A DNA stretch of 64,000 nucleotides from Nocardioidaceae bacterium (GCA_030655315.1 JAURVT010000026.1:1-64000), one strand, 5' to 3'. Shown: positions 1 through 8,797, counted from the stretch's first letter. Notes: a model not told the origin generated them from the sequence alone. Numbers and translations: made by a program.

Positions 1-293
1 GGGGGCGTCGGCGGGGCCTGCTGCGCGACCGGAGCGGGCTCCGGCTCGGGCGTGGGCTCCGGCTCGGGGGTCGGCGCGGCGATCGTGCGCGTCTCCTCCG
101 GGGCGGACTTGGGGGCCGCGCCGGACGAGGCGGCAGCGAGCTTGCTGCGCAGGTCCTCGTTCTCGTTGGTCAGCCGCTCGAGCTCGGCCTCGACCTCGTC
201 GAGGAACTGGTCGACCTCGCCCATGTCGTAGCCCTCGCGCAGTCGAACAGGCGTGAAACGCTTGTTGCGCACGTCCTCAGGCGTCAGCGGCAT
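1..293 (-). CDS. divIVA: DivIVA/Wag31 polar growth protein, N-terminal part (cut by window edge)
   Basis: Membrane-curvature-binding scaffold that recruits the cell-wall synthesis machinery to poles and septa in actinobacteria. The first 97 codons are visible. The N-terminus MPLTPEDVRNKRF followed by an LREGYDMGEVDQFLDEV segment is the conserved DivIVA membrane-binding and first coiled-coil region. After it comes an Ala/Pro/Glu-rich linker (from about residue 60), as in Wag31. The ATG at 293 is preceded by GAGGTG five bases away. The C-terminal coiled coil lies outside the window. It is the last gene of the dcw-associated block, after yggT, and has its own likely promoter in the gap. In M. 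tuberculosis Wag31 is phosphorylated by PknA/B. The residue matching that site is beyond what I can confirm here. Confidence 0.93.
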   Translation of the reverse strand, partial: MPLTPEDVRNKRFTPVRLREGYDMGEVDQFLDEVEAELERLTNENEDLRSKLAAASSGAAPKSAPEETRTIAAPTPEPEPTPEPEPAPVAQQAPPTP

Positions 294-334
294 GACTTCA
301 CCTCGGCATCGTTTCGGTTGGACATGTCGCTCAC

Positions 335-340
335 ACCGTA
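335..340 (-). promoter_or_regulatory. Possible -10 hexamer of the divIVA promoter
   Basis: TACGGT on the minus strand, with a TTGCTT-like -35 about 19 bp upstream, in the 119-bp gap between yggT and divIVA. It would give a leader of about 35 nt. The assignment rests on motif and position only. Confidence 0.35.
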
Positions 341-412
341 CTCCGTCCGTCGGGGGGAAAAGCAATCGGACCGCGCCGCGGCGACCGGTGGTCCGGGGCC
401 GCCGCGCGCGGG

Positions 413-703
413 TCAGAAGAAGACTCGGTTGTTGACGATCACCAGAAGGTACAGCGCGATCAGCAGCACCATCGGGGAGAGGTCGAGGGCCATCATCCCG
501 ATGCGGACCGGGGGGATGAACCGGCGCACGAACCGCAGCGGCGGGTCGGTGGCCGAGTAGATGATCTCGCACAGGACGAGGATCGGGCCGCGCGGGCTCC
601 ACGAGCGCGCGAGCATCTGCACCCAGTCGAGGACGAACCGGGCGATCAGGATGAAGATGGCGATCCCGAGGACGAACGAGATCAGGCTGCCGACTTGGCT
701 CAT
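413..703 (-). CDS. YggT family membrane protein
   Basis: 96-aa integral membrane protein of the YggT family (YlmG in other bacteria and plastids), which is linked to cell division and membrane organisation by its constant position between sepF and divIVA. Two hydrophobic segments are visible: residues about 7-30 (SLISFVLGIAIFILIARFVLDW) and 70-92. Between them lies the family's conserved stretch with SATDPPLRFVRRFIPPVRIG. Length is typical. It begins 4 nt after the sepF stop, so the two are probably cotranscribed. Its biochemical role is not established in the family. Confidence 0.9.
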   Translation of the reverse strand: MSQVGSLISFVLGIAIFILIARFVLDWVQMLARSWSPRGPILVLCEIIYSATDPPLRFVRRFIPPVRIGMMALDLSPMVLLIALYLLVIVNNRVFF

Positions 704-707
704 GCGG

Positions 708-1196
708 TCAGCTCTGGTTGAAGAAGCCGCCCTCGGCGAGGCGCTGCTTCTCCTCAGCCGCGACCGTGACGTTCGCCGGGGAGAGCAGGAAGACCTTGCT
801 CGTCACCCGCTCGATCGTGCCGTGGACGGCGAACACCAGGCCCGCGGCGAAGTCGACGAGACGCTTGGCGTCGCTGTCGTCCATCTCCGAGAGGTCCATG
901 ATCACCGGGATGCCCTCGCGGAAGTGCTCGCCGAGAGTGCGCGCCTCGTTGTACGTGCGCGGGTGCAGGGTCGTGATGCGGGTCAGCTCGACCTGCGGCG
1001 CCGGCGCGGCCGCGGGGCGGCGGTCGTCCAGGCGCGCCACGGGGGCGTGCTCGTCGTCGCGGACCGCGCGGACCGGACGCACCGGTCGGGCGTCGCGTGC
1101 CGGCTCGTTCTCGGGCGAGCCGTCGACGTCGTCGTCCCAGCCCGCCTGCTCGACGAGACCGAGGTACTCACCCACCTTGCGCATTGCGCCAGCCAT
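708..1196 (-). CDS. sepF: Cell division protein SepF
   Basis: Cytoplasmic membrane anchor for FtsZ; polymerises into arcs and tethers the Z-ring. 162 aa. An N-terminal amphipathic-helix region (MAGAMRKVGEYLGL) is followed by an acidic linker. The C-terminal SepF domain (about residues 72-150) shows the conserved HPRTYNEARTLGEHFREGIPV, MDLSEMDD and DFAAGLVFAVHGTIERV signatures. The start ATG has GGAGG nine bases upstream. It is essential in actinobacteria that lack FtsA and ZipA, and no such genes are visible here. It lies downstream of the pgeF/yggS-family pair and upstream of yggT. Confidence 0.95.
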   Translation of the reverse strand: MAGAMRKVGEYLGLVEQAGWDDDVDGSPENEPARDARPVRPVRAVRDDEHAPVARLDDRRPAAAPAPQVELTRITTLHPRTYNEARTLGEHFREGIPVIMDLSEMDDSDAKRLVDFAAGLVFAVHGTIERVTSKVFLLSPANVTVAAEEKQRLAEGGFFNQS

Positions 1197-1253
1197 GGTC
1201 CGTGACCTCCGGGTCCGCGGCTCGTCGCCGCCGTGCGTACAGGTAGATGATCG

Positions 1254-1308
1254 GGGACGGTGACCGTCCCTGAACCGTGGTCCAGGACACCGGGGCGCCC
1301 TGGGGTTC
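1254..1308 (-). terminator. Two hairpins between the yggS-family gene and sepF
   Basis: A palindrome at 1254-1270 (GGGACGGT-G-ACCGTCCC) and an imperfect hairpin at 1272-1308 (GAACC..CCAGG paired with CCTGG-GGTTC) lie just after the stop codon at 1320 on the minus strand. No U-tract follows. They could attenuate read-through from the ftsZ side or act as an operator for sepF. Confidence 0.4.
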
Positions 1309-1319
1309 GTGCCCTGACA

Positions 1320-2036
1320 CTACCGGGTGGGGGCACGCTCACCGAGCACGGCGCGCCCGACACGCACGTGTGTCGCGCCCGAGGCCACGGCCTGCTCGAG
1401 GTCGCCGCTCATGCCCGCCGAGACGACCGTCGCGGCGGGGTGGTCGGCCCGGACGCGGGCGGAGACCTCGGCCAGCGCGGCGAACGCCGGAGCCGGGTCG
1501 GCGTCGAGCGGCGCCACCCCCATGACGCCGCGCAGCACCAGGCCGTCGGCGGCCGCGACGGCGGCGGCGAGGGCGGGGACGTCGCCCGGCGCCGCCCCCG
1601 CACGCTCGGCGGCGGCGTGCTCGTCGTCGGGGTCGTCCAGGCTGACCTGGACGAGCACCTCGAGGTCGCGGCCCGCGCGGTGCGCCCCGTTGGACAGGCC
1701 GGCCACCAGCTTCTCGCGGTCGAGCGAGTGGACGACGTCGGCATAGGCGCCGACCGCCGAGGCCTTCTTGGACTGCAGCGCGCCGACGAAGTGCCAGCGC
1801 AGCTCGTGCCCGGCGGCCAGGACCTCCTCGCGCTTGCGGCCGGCCTCGGGGTGCCGGTTCTCCCCCACGTCGCGCACGCCCAGCTCGGCGAGCAGCACGA
1901 CGTCGGAGGCGGGGTAGGTCTTGGTGACCACGACGAGCGTGACGTCCGAGCGGTCGCGTCCGGCCGCCTCGCACGCCCGGACCAGTCGCTCCTCGACCTC
2001 GGCGAGCCCGGCGGCGAGATCGTCGCGGCGGCTCAC
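1320..2036 (-). CDS. YggS/PLPBP family pyridoxal-phosphate homeostasis protein
   Basis: 238-aa fold-type III PLP-binding protein (YggS/YlmE/PROSC family) that buffers cellular PLP and affects amino-acid and keto-acid pools; no enzyme activity is established for the family. The PLP lysine lies in LVVVTKTYPASDVV near residue 40. Family motifs GVRDVGENR, RWHFVGALQSKKA, VHSLDR, and a C-terminal VVSAGMSGDLEQAVASGATHVRVGRAVLGER are present. I chose the GTG at 2036 because it overlaps the pgeF stop by 4 nt and gives the normal family length. The open frame continues upstream only as a shadow. Downstream are two hairpins and then sepF. Confidence 0.92.
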   Translation of the reverse strand: MSRRDDLAAGLAEVEERLVRACEAAGRDRSDVTLVVVTKTYPASDVVLLAELGVRDVGENRHPEAGRKREEVLAAGHELRWHFVGALQSKKASAVGAYADVVHSLDREKLVAGLSNGAHRAGRDLEVLVQVSLDDPDDEHAAAERAGAAPGDVPALAAAVAAADGLVLRGVMGVAPLDADPAPAFAALAEVSARVRADHPAATVVSAGMSGDLEQAVASGATHVRVGRAVLGERAPTR

Positions 2037-2770
2037 GGACGCACCCGGACCAGCGCGCCGAGGCGTCCGGACCGCTGGCCCTGCCGACGGTAGGAGAAGT
2101 AGCGGTCGTCCTCGATCGTGCACATGGACGTGGTGTCGGCGAGGTCGGTGACGCGGACGTCGCGTCGCTCGAGCTGGGCCCGGACGCCGGCGGCGACGTC
2201 GAGCGCGGGCGTGCCCCACGAGGTGGTGGACCACGACGCGGGCTCGACCGCGGCCACCTCGTCACGCATCGCGGCCGGCACCTCGTAGCAGGCGCCGCAG
2301 GCGCGGGGGCCGAGCCAGGCGTCGATGCTGGTGGCACCCAGGGACCGCATCTGCTCCACCGCGGCCCCGGCGACGTCGATCGCCATGCCGGGACGCCCGG
2401 CGTGCACGACGCCCACCACCCCGGCGTCGGCGTCGGCGAGCACCACCGGGGTGCAGTCGGCGACGCGGACGAGCAGGGCGATGCCGGGATCGGCGGTGAC
2501 GAGCGCGTCGGCGACGGGCACCGGGGCGTCCGCGGTGGCCGTGTCGACCACGGCGACGTCGCGACCGTGGAACTGGCTCATCCGGACCACCCGGGCGGCG
2601 GCGACGCCGAACGCGTCGGCCGCCGACCCGAGGTTGGCGGCGACCCGGTCGGGGTCGTCACCGTTGCTCGTCCCGAGGTTCAACGACGACCACGCGCCAC
2701 CGCTGACGCCGTCGTGGCGGTCGGTGAACGCGAGGTCGACGCGGCCGGTCTGGTGCTGGAACGCGAACAC
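2033..2770 (-). CDS. pgeF: PgeF (YfiH/YlmD) family multicopper-like protein
   Basis: 245 aa of the DUF152/YfiH family, historically called a polyphenol oxidase. Characterised members act on purine nucleosides (phosphorolysis/deamination), and PgeF edits UDP-MurNAc-peptide precursors, which would suit this cell-wall location. Visible: DRHDGVSGGAWSSLNLG near the N-terminus, RMSQFHGRDV (His), RVADCTPVVLADADAGVVGVVHAGRPG (Cys and His metal ligands), and LGPRACGACYEV. These are the conserved catalytic Cys/His positions. It begins 14 nt after ftsZ ends. The exact substrate is not shown by the sequence. Confidence 0.88.
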   Translation of the reverse strand: MFAFQHQTGRVDLAFTDRHDGVSGGAWSSLNLGTSNGDDPDRVAANLGSAADAFGVAAARVVRMSQFHGRDVAVVDTATADAPVPVADALVTADPGIALLVRVADCTPVVLADADAGVVGVVHAGRPGMAIDVAGAAVEQMRSLGATSIDAWLGPRACGACYEVPAAMRDEVAAVEPASWSTTSWGTPALDVAAGVRAQLERRDVRVTDLADTTSMCTIEDDRYFSYRRQGQRSGRLGALVRVRP

Positions 2771-2784
2771 CGGCCCAGTGTGTC

Positions 2785-4032
2785 CTACTTCAGGAAGTCG
2801 GGGATGTCGAGGTCGTCGGGGTCCTCGTCCTGACGGGGAGCCGGGCGCTGGAAGGTGCGCTGCGCGGGCTGGCCGTTGCCGCGCTCGCCGCGCGGTCCGT
2901 CGTACGACGGGCCACCCTGACCGGCGCCGACGCCGACCGGGACGGGCTGGCGCGGACGGTCCGGCTGCTGGACCGGCGCGGTGTCCTCGGAGTCGTGCCG
3001 GCTCGGCTGCTGCTCGCCGCGCGGCTCGGGACGCTGCGGGAGGCTCTCACGACGCAGCGCGGGCTGCGAGGTGTCGCGACGCTTCGGCGTGCCGCCGTCG
3101 AAGCCGGCCGCGATGACGGTGACGCGGACCTCGTCGCCCAGGGCGTCGTCGATCACGGCGCCGAAGATGATGTTGGCCTCCTCGTGCGCCGACTGGCTGA
3201 CGAGGGCCGCGGCCTCGTTGATCTCGAACAGGCCGAGGTCGGAGCCGCCGGCGATCGAGAGCAGCACGCCGTGCGCGCCGTCGATGGACGCCTCGAGCAA
3301 CGGGCTCGAGACGGCGATCTCGGCGGCCGCGACCGCGCGGTCGTCGCCTCGGGCCGAGCCGATGCCCATCAGCGCCGAGCCCGCGTCGGACATGACCGAC
3401 TTGACGTCGGCGAAGTCGAGGTTGATCAGGCCGGGGGTGGTGATCAGGTCGGTGATGCCCGAGACGCCCTGCAGCAGCACCTGGTCGGCCTGCTTGAACG
3501 CGTCGAGGACGCTCACGTTGCGGTCGCTGATCGACAGCAGCCGGTCGTTGGGGATCACGATGAGGGTGTCGACCTCCTCGCGCAGCTGCTCGATGCCCTC
3601 GTCGGCCTGGTTCGCGCGGCGGCGACCCTCGAACGCGAACGGGCGGGTGACGACGCCGATGGTCAGCGCGCCGAGCGAGCGGGCGATGCGGGCCACGACG
3701 GGTGCGCCGCCGGTGCCGGTGCCGCCGCCCTCGCCCGCGGTGACGAACACCATGTCGGCCCCCTTGAGGACCTCCTCGATGTCGTCGGCGTGGTCGTCGG
3801 CGGCCTGGGTGCCCGTCTCGGGGTTGGCGCCGGCGCCGAGGCCGCGGGTGAGCTCGCGTCCGATGTCGAGCTTGACGTCGGCGTCGCTCATGAGGAGCGC
3901 CTGCGCGTCGGTGTTGATGGCGATGAACTCGACGCCCTTGAGACCGACCTCGATCATCCGGTTGACGGCGTTCACCCCGCCGCCGCCGATGCCGACGACC
4001 TTGATCACGGCCAGGTAGTTCTGAGCAGCCAC
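2785..4032 (-). CDS. ftsZ: Cell division GTPase FtsZ
   Basis: Tubulin-like GTPase that forms the Z-ring. 415 aa from the GTG at 4032, which matches the start of other actinobacterial FtsZ proteins ([19 protein letters not shown]) and has GAGAGG upstream. The longer open frame begins at an implausible TTG. The tubulin signature GGGTGTG is at residues 102-108, with NTDAQAL and the T7-loop region [12 protein letters not shown] Gln/Arg/Pro-rich linker ends in the conserved C-terminal peptide [10 protein letters not shown] that binds SepF. It is separated from ftsQ by about 270 bp holding a hairpin and its own promoter. Confidence 0.99.
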   Translation of the reverse strand: MAAQNYLAVIKVVGIGGGGVNAVNRMIEVGLKGVEFIAINTDAQALLMSDADVKLDIGRELTRGLGAGANPETGTQAADDHADDIEEVLKGADMVFVTAGEGGGTGTGGAPVVARIARSLGALTIGVVTRPFAFEGRRRANQADEGIEQLREEVDTLIVIPNDRLLSISDRNVSVLDAFKQADQVLLQGVSGITDLITTPGLINLDFADVKSVMSDAGSALMGIGSARGDDRAVAAAEIAVSSPLLEASIDGAHGVLLSIAGGSDLGLFEINEAAALVSQSAHEEANIIFGAVIDDALGDEVRVTVIAAGFDGGTPKRRDTSQPALRRESLPQRPEPRGEQQPSRHDSEDTAPVQQPDRPRQPVPVGVGAGQGGPSYDGPRGERGNGQPAQRTFQRPAPRQDEDPDDLDIPDFLK

Positions 4033-4089
4033 GGTGAGCGCCTCTCGTGTGTCACGGGTGTCCCTCAAGTCTCACGGTCAAGTAGAGGG

Positions 4090-4095
4090 TTATAG
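4090..4095 (-). promoter_or_regulatory. Probable ftsZ promoter -10 in an A/T-rich island
   Basis: Minus-strand TATAAC inside CATAACTATAAC, conspicuously A/T-rich in an otherwise extremely GC-rich stretch and about 58 nt upstream of the ftsZ start. A second candidate is CATAAC just upstream of it. A TTGACC hexamer lies downstream and could serve a further start. ftsZ is known to have several promoters in Streptomyces. Confidence 0.45.
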
Positions 4096-4229
4096 TTATG
4101 TCAGGTTGCTGATGAGAGGAACGCTACGGACGCGGACGTCCGTCGCGGTGCCGACACGCGGGTGCAGGCGTCACGAATGACATCGGTGTGGTTCTCGGCC
4201 CGGCCGCCGCGACGCTCACCCGCGGCCCC

Positions 4230-4280
4230 GCGGTGGGTGTGGCACCAGGATTCACCCGAATCTGGTGCCGTACCCACCGC
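4230..4280 (-). repeat. Large hairpin between ftsQ and ftsZ
   Basis: Arms at 4230-4253 and 4258-4280 pair over about 21 bp with a 2-nt mismatch and one bulge. The loop is ACCC. It begins 26 nt past the ftsQ stop and lies upstream of the ftsZ promoter candidate, so it is placed to terminate or attenuate read-through from the mur operon into ftsZ. Confidence 0.6.
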
Positions 4281-4305
4281 CAACCGGGCGGGACGGGGTG
4301 CGGCG

Positions 4306-5034
4306 TCAGGTGCGGGTGGTGGGGCGGGCGGGGGCGCTCACGTCGTAGACGTCGGCCGGCACCTCGAGGAGCGGGAGGAGCACCTCGGCCTTGCGGGCGG
4401 ACTGGGCCGCGCTCCCCCAGCGCACCTCGTCGCCGCCGTTCAGCACGAGCGTGATCGCGTCCATGCTGGAGGCCTGGACGCGCTGGACCCGCCGCGCGAC
4501 CTCGGGGTCGAGGGCGGTGACGACGCGGGCGATCTCCTGGAGCGCGTCCTCGCGGGCGCGGGCGTCGCCGCCGGCGGTCAGGGTGACGCGGGGCAGGCGC
4601 GCGGGCGCGCTGCGGTAGGTGCGGAACAGGACGCCCTCGGTGTCGAGGCCGCGGATGGTGTCGCCCTCGCGGACGACCGCGACGGCGGTGCGCTCGCGGA
4701 CGTCGACCACCAGGGTGCGCGGCCACGACCGGCTCACCGTGACGGCCCGGACGCGGGGCAGCTGCTCGACGCGCGCGGCCACGGCGGCGGTGTCGACCCG
4801 GGCCAGCGGCGTGCTGGACGCCACGGCGGCCTGACGACGCACGTCGGCGGCCGACAGCGTGTCGAGGCCGTCGACCTGCACGTCGCGCGCGGACAGCAGG
4901 GTGGAGAAGCCCACCACCCAGGCGCCGACCGCGAGCACGGCGACGGCCACCAGCCCCACGACCCACGGCCACCAGCGACGGCGGCGGACGGACTGCCGAC
5001 GGCGCCGGAAGCGCTCGAGGCCGAGCCCGCTCAC
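4306..5034 (-). CDS. ftsQ: Cell division protein FtsQ/DivIB
   Basis: 242-aa bitopic membrane protein of the divisome, linking FtsL/FtsB-type proteins with FtsW/FtsI. A basic N-terminus (RFRRRRQSVRRRR) is followed by one transmembrane segment (about residues 22-45, WWPWVVGLVAVAVLAVGAWVV). Next come a POTRA domain (ARDVQVDGLDTLSAADVRRQAAV) and the FtsQ beta domain with VSRSWPRTLVVDVRERTAVAVV. The GTG at 5034 overlaps the murC stop by 4 nt. The far longer open frame upstream is an antisense-like shadow over murC. It is the last gene before the hairpin that separates the mur genes from ftsZ. Confidence 0.93.
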   Translation of the reverse strand: MSGLGLERFRRRRQSVRRRRWWPWVVGLVAVAVLAVGAWVVGFSTLLSARDVQVDGLDTLSAADVRRQAAVASSTPLARVDTAAVAARVEQLPRVRAVTVSRSWPRTLVVDVRERTAVAVVREGDTIRGLDTEGVLFRTYRSAPARLPRVTLTAGGDARAREDALQEIARVVTALDPEVARRVQRVQASSMDAITLVLNGGDEVRWGSAAQSARKAEVLLPLLEVPADVYDVSAPARPTTRT

Positions 5035-6437
5035 GAGCGCTCCAGCAGCCCGAGCAGCGCCGGGGCGACGGTGGTGACGTCGCCCGCACCCAGGGTGAGG
5101 ACGAGGTCGCCGGGCCGGGCCAGCCCGCGCAGCTGCTCGGCCAGCTCGGGCAGCGGACGGCCCGCGTGGGCCTGCGTGCCCGCCGGCACCGCGTCGAGGA
5201 CCAGCGCCGACGTCACGGCCGGGTCGGGGTCCTCGCGGGCGAGGTAGAGGTCGGCCACCACGACGACGTCGGCGCCGCCGAGGGCCTCGCCCATCCGCGC
5301 CCCGAACAACCGGGTACGGCTGACCAGGTGCGGCTGGTAGGCCACGACCACCCGTCCGTCGCCGGCCAGCGACCGCGCGGCCTCGAGGTCGCCGGCGATC
5401 TCCGTGGGGTGGTGGGCGTAGGAGTCGTAGACGCGGACGCCGGCGGCCTCGCCGATCCGCTCCATCCGTCGACGGGCGCCCGCGTGGCGACCCAGACCGA
5501 CCGCGAGCGCGTCGAACGGGGCGCCGCTCTCGAGGCCGGCGGCCAGCGCGGCGAGCGCGTCGAGCACGTAGTGCCGGCCGGGGACGGCCAGCGTGACGGT
5601 GCCCAGCAGCGCGCCGCCGCGCTCGACGTCGAAGGCGGTACCGGTGCCGACGGGGCGAAGGTCGACCGCGCGGAGGTCGGCGCCCGGGCCGGTGCCGACG
5701 GCGACCGTGCGCAGGCCGCGGCCGCGGGCGTGATCGGCCAGTCGCGCGGCGCCGGGGTCGTCGACCACCGTGACGAGGAAGCCGTCCGGGTCGATCCGGC
5801 CGACGAACGCGGCGAACGCCGCCTCGTAGGCCTCGACGGTGCCCCACGTGTCGAGGTGGTCGGCGTCGACGTTGGTGACGACGGCGCCGTGCGGGCTGTA
5901 CTCGAGGAAGGCGCCGTCGCTCTCGTCGGCCTCAGCCACGAACGGCTCGCCGTCGCCGCCGGCGTTGCCGCCGAGGGCGGCCACCTCGGCGCCGATCGCG
6001 TAGGTCGGGTCGAGCCCGGCCTCGCGCAGGGCCGAGGTGAGCATCGACGTGGTGGTGGTCTTGCCGTGCGTGCCGGCGACCGCGAGCACGCGGCGACCGA
6101 TCATCAGCGACAGCAGCCCGGCCGAGCGCGGGTACAGGCGCAGGCCGAGGCGGCGGGCCTCGACGACCTCGGGGTTGTCGTCGCGCACGGCGGTGGACAC
6201 CACCAGCGTGTCGACGCCGTCCACCTGCGCGGCCGCGTGGCCGACGAAGGTCCGGGCCCCCTCGGCCGCGAGGGCGCGCAGGACCGCGGAGTCCTGGCCG
6301 TCGCTCCCGCTCACGGGCACGCCGCGCCGCATCAGCAGCCGCGCGATCGCCGACAGGCCCGCGCCGCCGATGCCCACCAGGTGCACGTGGCCGAGCTGCT
6401 CGGCGGGCAGCACCTCGTCCGGGACGTCGAGCCTCAC
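5031..6437 (-). CDS. murC: UDP-N-acetylmuramate--L-alanine ligase MurC
   Basis: Cytoplasmic Mur ligase adding L-Ala to UDP-MurNAc. 468 aa. The N-terminal Rossmann-like domain has HLVGIGGAGLSAIARLL and VSGSD. The ATP loop AGTHGKTTTTSML is near residues 110-122. EADESDG, NVDADHLD, and the C-terminal domain with YDSYAHHPTEI (typical of MurC) and YQPHLVSRT follow. The GTG at 6437 overlaps the murG stop by 4 nt (GTGA) and gives a normal N-terminus RLDVPDEVLPAEQLGHVHLVG. Coupled to murG upstream and ftsQ downstream. Confidence 0.97.
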   Translation of the reverse strand: MRLDVPDEVLPAEQLGHVHLVGIGGAGLSAIARLLMRRGVPVSGSDGQDSAVLRALAAEGARTFVGHAAAQVDGVDTLVVSTAVRDDNPEVVEARRLGLRLYPRSAGLLSLMIGRRVLAVAGTHGKTTTTSMLTSALREAGLDPTYAIGAEVAALGGNAGGDGEPFVAEADESDGAFLEYSPHGAVVTNVDADHLDTWGTVEAYEAAFAAFVGRIDPDGFLVTVVDDPGAARLADHARGRGLRTVAVGTGPGADLRAVDLRPVGTGTAFDVERGGALLGTVTLAVPGRHYVLDALAALAAGLESGAPFDALAVGLGRHAGARRRMERIGEAAGVRVYDSYAHHPTEIAGDLEAARSLAGDGRVVVAYQPHLVSRTRLFGARMGEALGGADVVVVADLYLAREDPDPAVTSALVLDAVPAGTQAHAGRPLPELAEQLRGLARPGDLVLTLGAGDVTTVAPALLGLLERS

Positions 6438-7519
6438 GCGCGCACCGCCGCGAGGACCATCCGGGCCAGGGCGACGTCGGCGTCGCGCGGGACGAGCCCG
6501 GACGCCGCGCGCGACATGTGGTCCAGGCGCGCCCGGTCGGTGACGAGGCGCACCACGACGTTCTCGATCCACTCCGGCACCAGCGCGGAGTCGTCGATCA
6601 GGATCGCTCCCCCGGCCTCGACGACGGCGTGCGCGTTGAGCGCCTGCTCGCCGTTGCCGTGCGGCAGCGGGACGAAGACCGCGGGCAGGCCGACGGCCGA
6701 CACCTCGGTGACGGTGTTGGCGCCCGAGCGGCAGAGCACGACGTCGGCGGCGGCGTAGGCGAGGTCGATGCGGTCGACGAAGCCGCGCACCTCGTAGGGC
6801 GGGTCGCCGTCGAGCCGAGCGGGCGTGACCTCGTCGGTGCGGCCGGCGACGTGGAGCACCTGCACGCCGGCGTCGGCGAGCGCTCGGGCCGACGCGGACA
6901 CGGCGTGGTTGATGCTGCGCGCCCCCTGCGACCCGCCGGTGACGAGCAGGGTGGGGCGGTCGGCGTCGAGGCCGAACGCCTGCCGGGCCTCGGCACGCGC
7001 GGCGGCGCGGTCGAGCGTGGAGATGGCCCGACGGATGGGCAGCCCGAGGAACTGCGCGTGCGGCAGGTCGGTGTCGGGGAAGCTCGTCGCCACGTGCCGG
7101 GTGAGGCGGGCGCCGAGCTTGTTGGCCACGCCCGGCAGCGCGTTGCCCTCGTGCACGACGATCGGCAGCCGACGGCGTCGCGCGGCGAGGTAGGCCGGCA
7201 CCGACACGTAGCCGCCGAAGCCGACGACGACGTCGGGACGCACCCGGGCGAAGACGCGGGACGTGTCGCGGACCGCTCGTCGCAGGTTGAGCGGCAACGT
7301 GGCGAGGTCCTTGCCGGGGCGACGCGGCAGCGGCACGGGCGGCACCAGCTCGAGCGGGTAGCCGGCGGCGGGCACGAGGTCGACCTCGAGGCCGCGCGGC
7401 GTGCCCAGGCAGGTGATCTCGACGTCGCCGTCGAGCTCGGTGAGCGCGGCGGCCGTGGCCAGCAGCGGGGACGTGTGGCCGGCGGTGCCGCCACCGGCGA
7501 GCAGGACGCGGGGACCCAC
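6434..7519 (-). CDS. murG: MurG: UDP-GlcNAc transferase that makes lipid II
   Basis: Peripheral membrane GT28 glycosyltransferase converting lipid I to lipid II. 361 aa. The N-terminal VLLAGGGTAGHTSPLLA glycine loop, VVVGFGGYVSVPAYLAA, IVVHEGNALPGVANK and the C-terminal donor-site motifs VTGGSQGARSIN, CRSGANTVTEVSAVGLPAVFVPLPH and EQALNA are all present. The GTG at 7519 starts VGPRVLLAGG, 2 nt from the ftsW stop. The open frame continues upstream across ftsW only as a shadow. Confidence 0.97.
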   Translation of the reverse strand: MGPRVLLAGGGTAGHTSPLLATAAALTELDGDVEITCLGTPRGLEVDLVPAAGYPLELVPPVPLPRRPGKDLATLPLNLRRAVRDTSRVFARVRPDVVVGFGGYVSVPAYLAARRRRLPIVVHEGNALPGVANKLGARLTRHVATSFPDTDLPHAQFLGLPIRRAISTLDRAAARAEARQAFGLDADRPTLLVTGGSQGARSINHAVSASARALADAGVQVLHVAGRTDEVTPARLDGDPPYEVRGFVDRIDLAYAAADVVLCRSGANTVTEVSAVGLPAVFVPLPHGNGEQALNAHAVVEAGGAILIDDSALVPEWIENVVVRLVTDRARLDHMSRAASGLVPRDADVALARMVLAAVRA

Positions 7520-7521
7520 GC

Positions 7522-8769
7522 TCAGCGCCCCCGAGCGGTGTCGACCGGCGCCGTGCGCCGACTCCTGGCCGCCCGGAGGGCCTCCTGGGCGCCGGGCTCC
7601 CGGCGGGCGAAGTTCACCAGCAGACCGATCGCGACCAGGGTCGGGAGGAGCGCCGATCCGCCGTAGGAGATCAGGGGCAGGGGGATGCCGATCACCGGGA
7701 GGACGCCGAGGACCATACCGAGGTTGATCAGGGCCTGGGCGAGCAGCCAGACGGTGATCCCGGCGGCCGCGAACCGGACGAACGGCTCGTCGGTACGCGT
7801 CGCGATCCGCAGGCCCGCGTAGGCGAGCAGCACGAACAGGGCGAGGACGACCAGCGTGCCGAACAGCCCGAGCTCCTCGCCGATGACGGCGAAGATGAAG
7901 TCGGTGTGGGCCTCGGGCAGCGTGCCCCACTTCTGCCGGCTGGCGCCGAGGCCGACGCCCCAGAACTGTCCCGACGCCAGGCCCATCAGCCCGTGCGCGG
8001 CCTGCCAGCCGCCGTCGTGGATGTCGGCGAAGGGGTCGCGGAAGCCCAGCAGCCGCTTGACGCGCACCTCGTCGCTCGCGGCGAAGAAGGTGACGATCGC
8101 GACGAGCGAGCCCATGAACACCACGAAGAGCTTCATCGGCAGGCCGGCGACCCACAGCATGCCGGTGATGATCGCGAAGAGGACGAGCGCGGTGCCGAGG
8201 TCGCGCTGGGCGACGACGATCATCGCGACGAGGCCGGCGACGGGCAGCATCGGGACCAGCAGGTGCTTGGGGTCGTGGAGCAGCCGCTCCTTGCGCGCGA
8301 ACAGGTCGGCGACCCACAGGACGAGGGCGAGCTTGGCGACCTCGGACGGCTGGACCATGAAGGGCCCGCCGAACGACAGCCAGTTCCGGTTGCCGTTGAT
8401 CTCGACGCCGAGGCCCGGCACGAAGGTCAGGCCGAGCAGCACCACGGCCAGGACCAGCGCCGGGTAGGCCGCCAGCCGGATCAGCCGCAGCGGCAGCCTC
8501 GACGCGACCAGCGCGGCGGGGAGGCCGACCGCGGCCCAGGTCAGCTGCTTGGCGAACACCGCCCACGAGCTGCCCTCGGACAGGTACGAGGTGACCGAGC
8601 TGGCGCTCTGCACCATGACGAGGCCGAGCGCGAGCAGCAGGGTGCCGACGCCGAGCACCAGGTGGTACGAGGTCAGCGGTCGGTCGAGTGTCTCGCGGAC
8701 CGCGGCGAACCAGGAGGCCGTCGGGGTGCCCGGCTCTCGGGGCGGTCGACGCTGGGCGGTGCTGCTCAC
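7522..8769 (-). CDS. ftsW: SEDS peptidoglycan polymerase FtsW
   Basis: Multi-pass SEDS glycosyltransferase that polymerises lipid II at the septum together with FtsI. 415 aa with about ten hydrophobic segments between residues 35 and 390. Family signatures: VMVQSASSV near the first helix, NGNRNWLSFGGPFMVQPSEVAKLALVLW, QRDLGTALVLF, GVGLGASRQKWGTLPEAHTDFIFAVIGEELG (with the conserved catalytic-region Asp), and the C-terminal INLGMVLGVLPVIGIPLPLISYGGS. Its place between murD and murG marks it as FtsW rather than RodA. Confidence 0.96.
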   Translation of the reverse strand: MSSTAQRRPPREPGTPTASWFAAVRETLDRPLTSYHLVLGVGTLLLALGLVMVQSASSVTSYLSEGSSWAVFAKQLTWAAVGLPAALVASRLPLRLIRLAAYPALVLAVVLLGLTFVPGLGVEINGNRNWLSFGGPFMVQPSEVAKLALVLWVADLFARKERLLHDPKHLLVPMLPVAGLVAMIVVAQRDLGTALVLFAIITGMLWVAGLPMKLFVVFMGSLVAIVTFFAASDEVRVKRLLGFRDPFADIHDGGWQAAHGLMGLASGQFWGVGLGASRQKWGTLPEAHTDFIFAVIGEELGLFGTLVVLALFVLLAYAGLRIATRTDEPFVRFAAAGITVWLLAQALINLGMVLGVLPVIGIPLPLISYGGSALLPTLVAIGLLVNFARREPGAQEALRAARSRRTAPVDTARGR

Positions 8770-8797
8770 GCCGGGCCTCCTGCGGGTCGGCCGCCTC

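Noticed and set aside
5166-6758. 530-codon plus-strand frame antisense to murC
   Set aside because: Shadow of GC-rich codon use over a gene with all MurC motifs; no ribosome site or domain.
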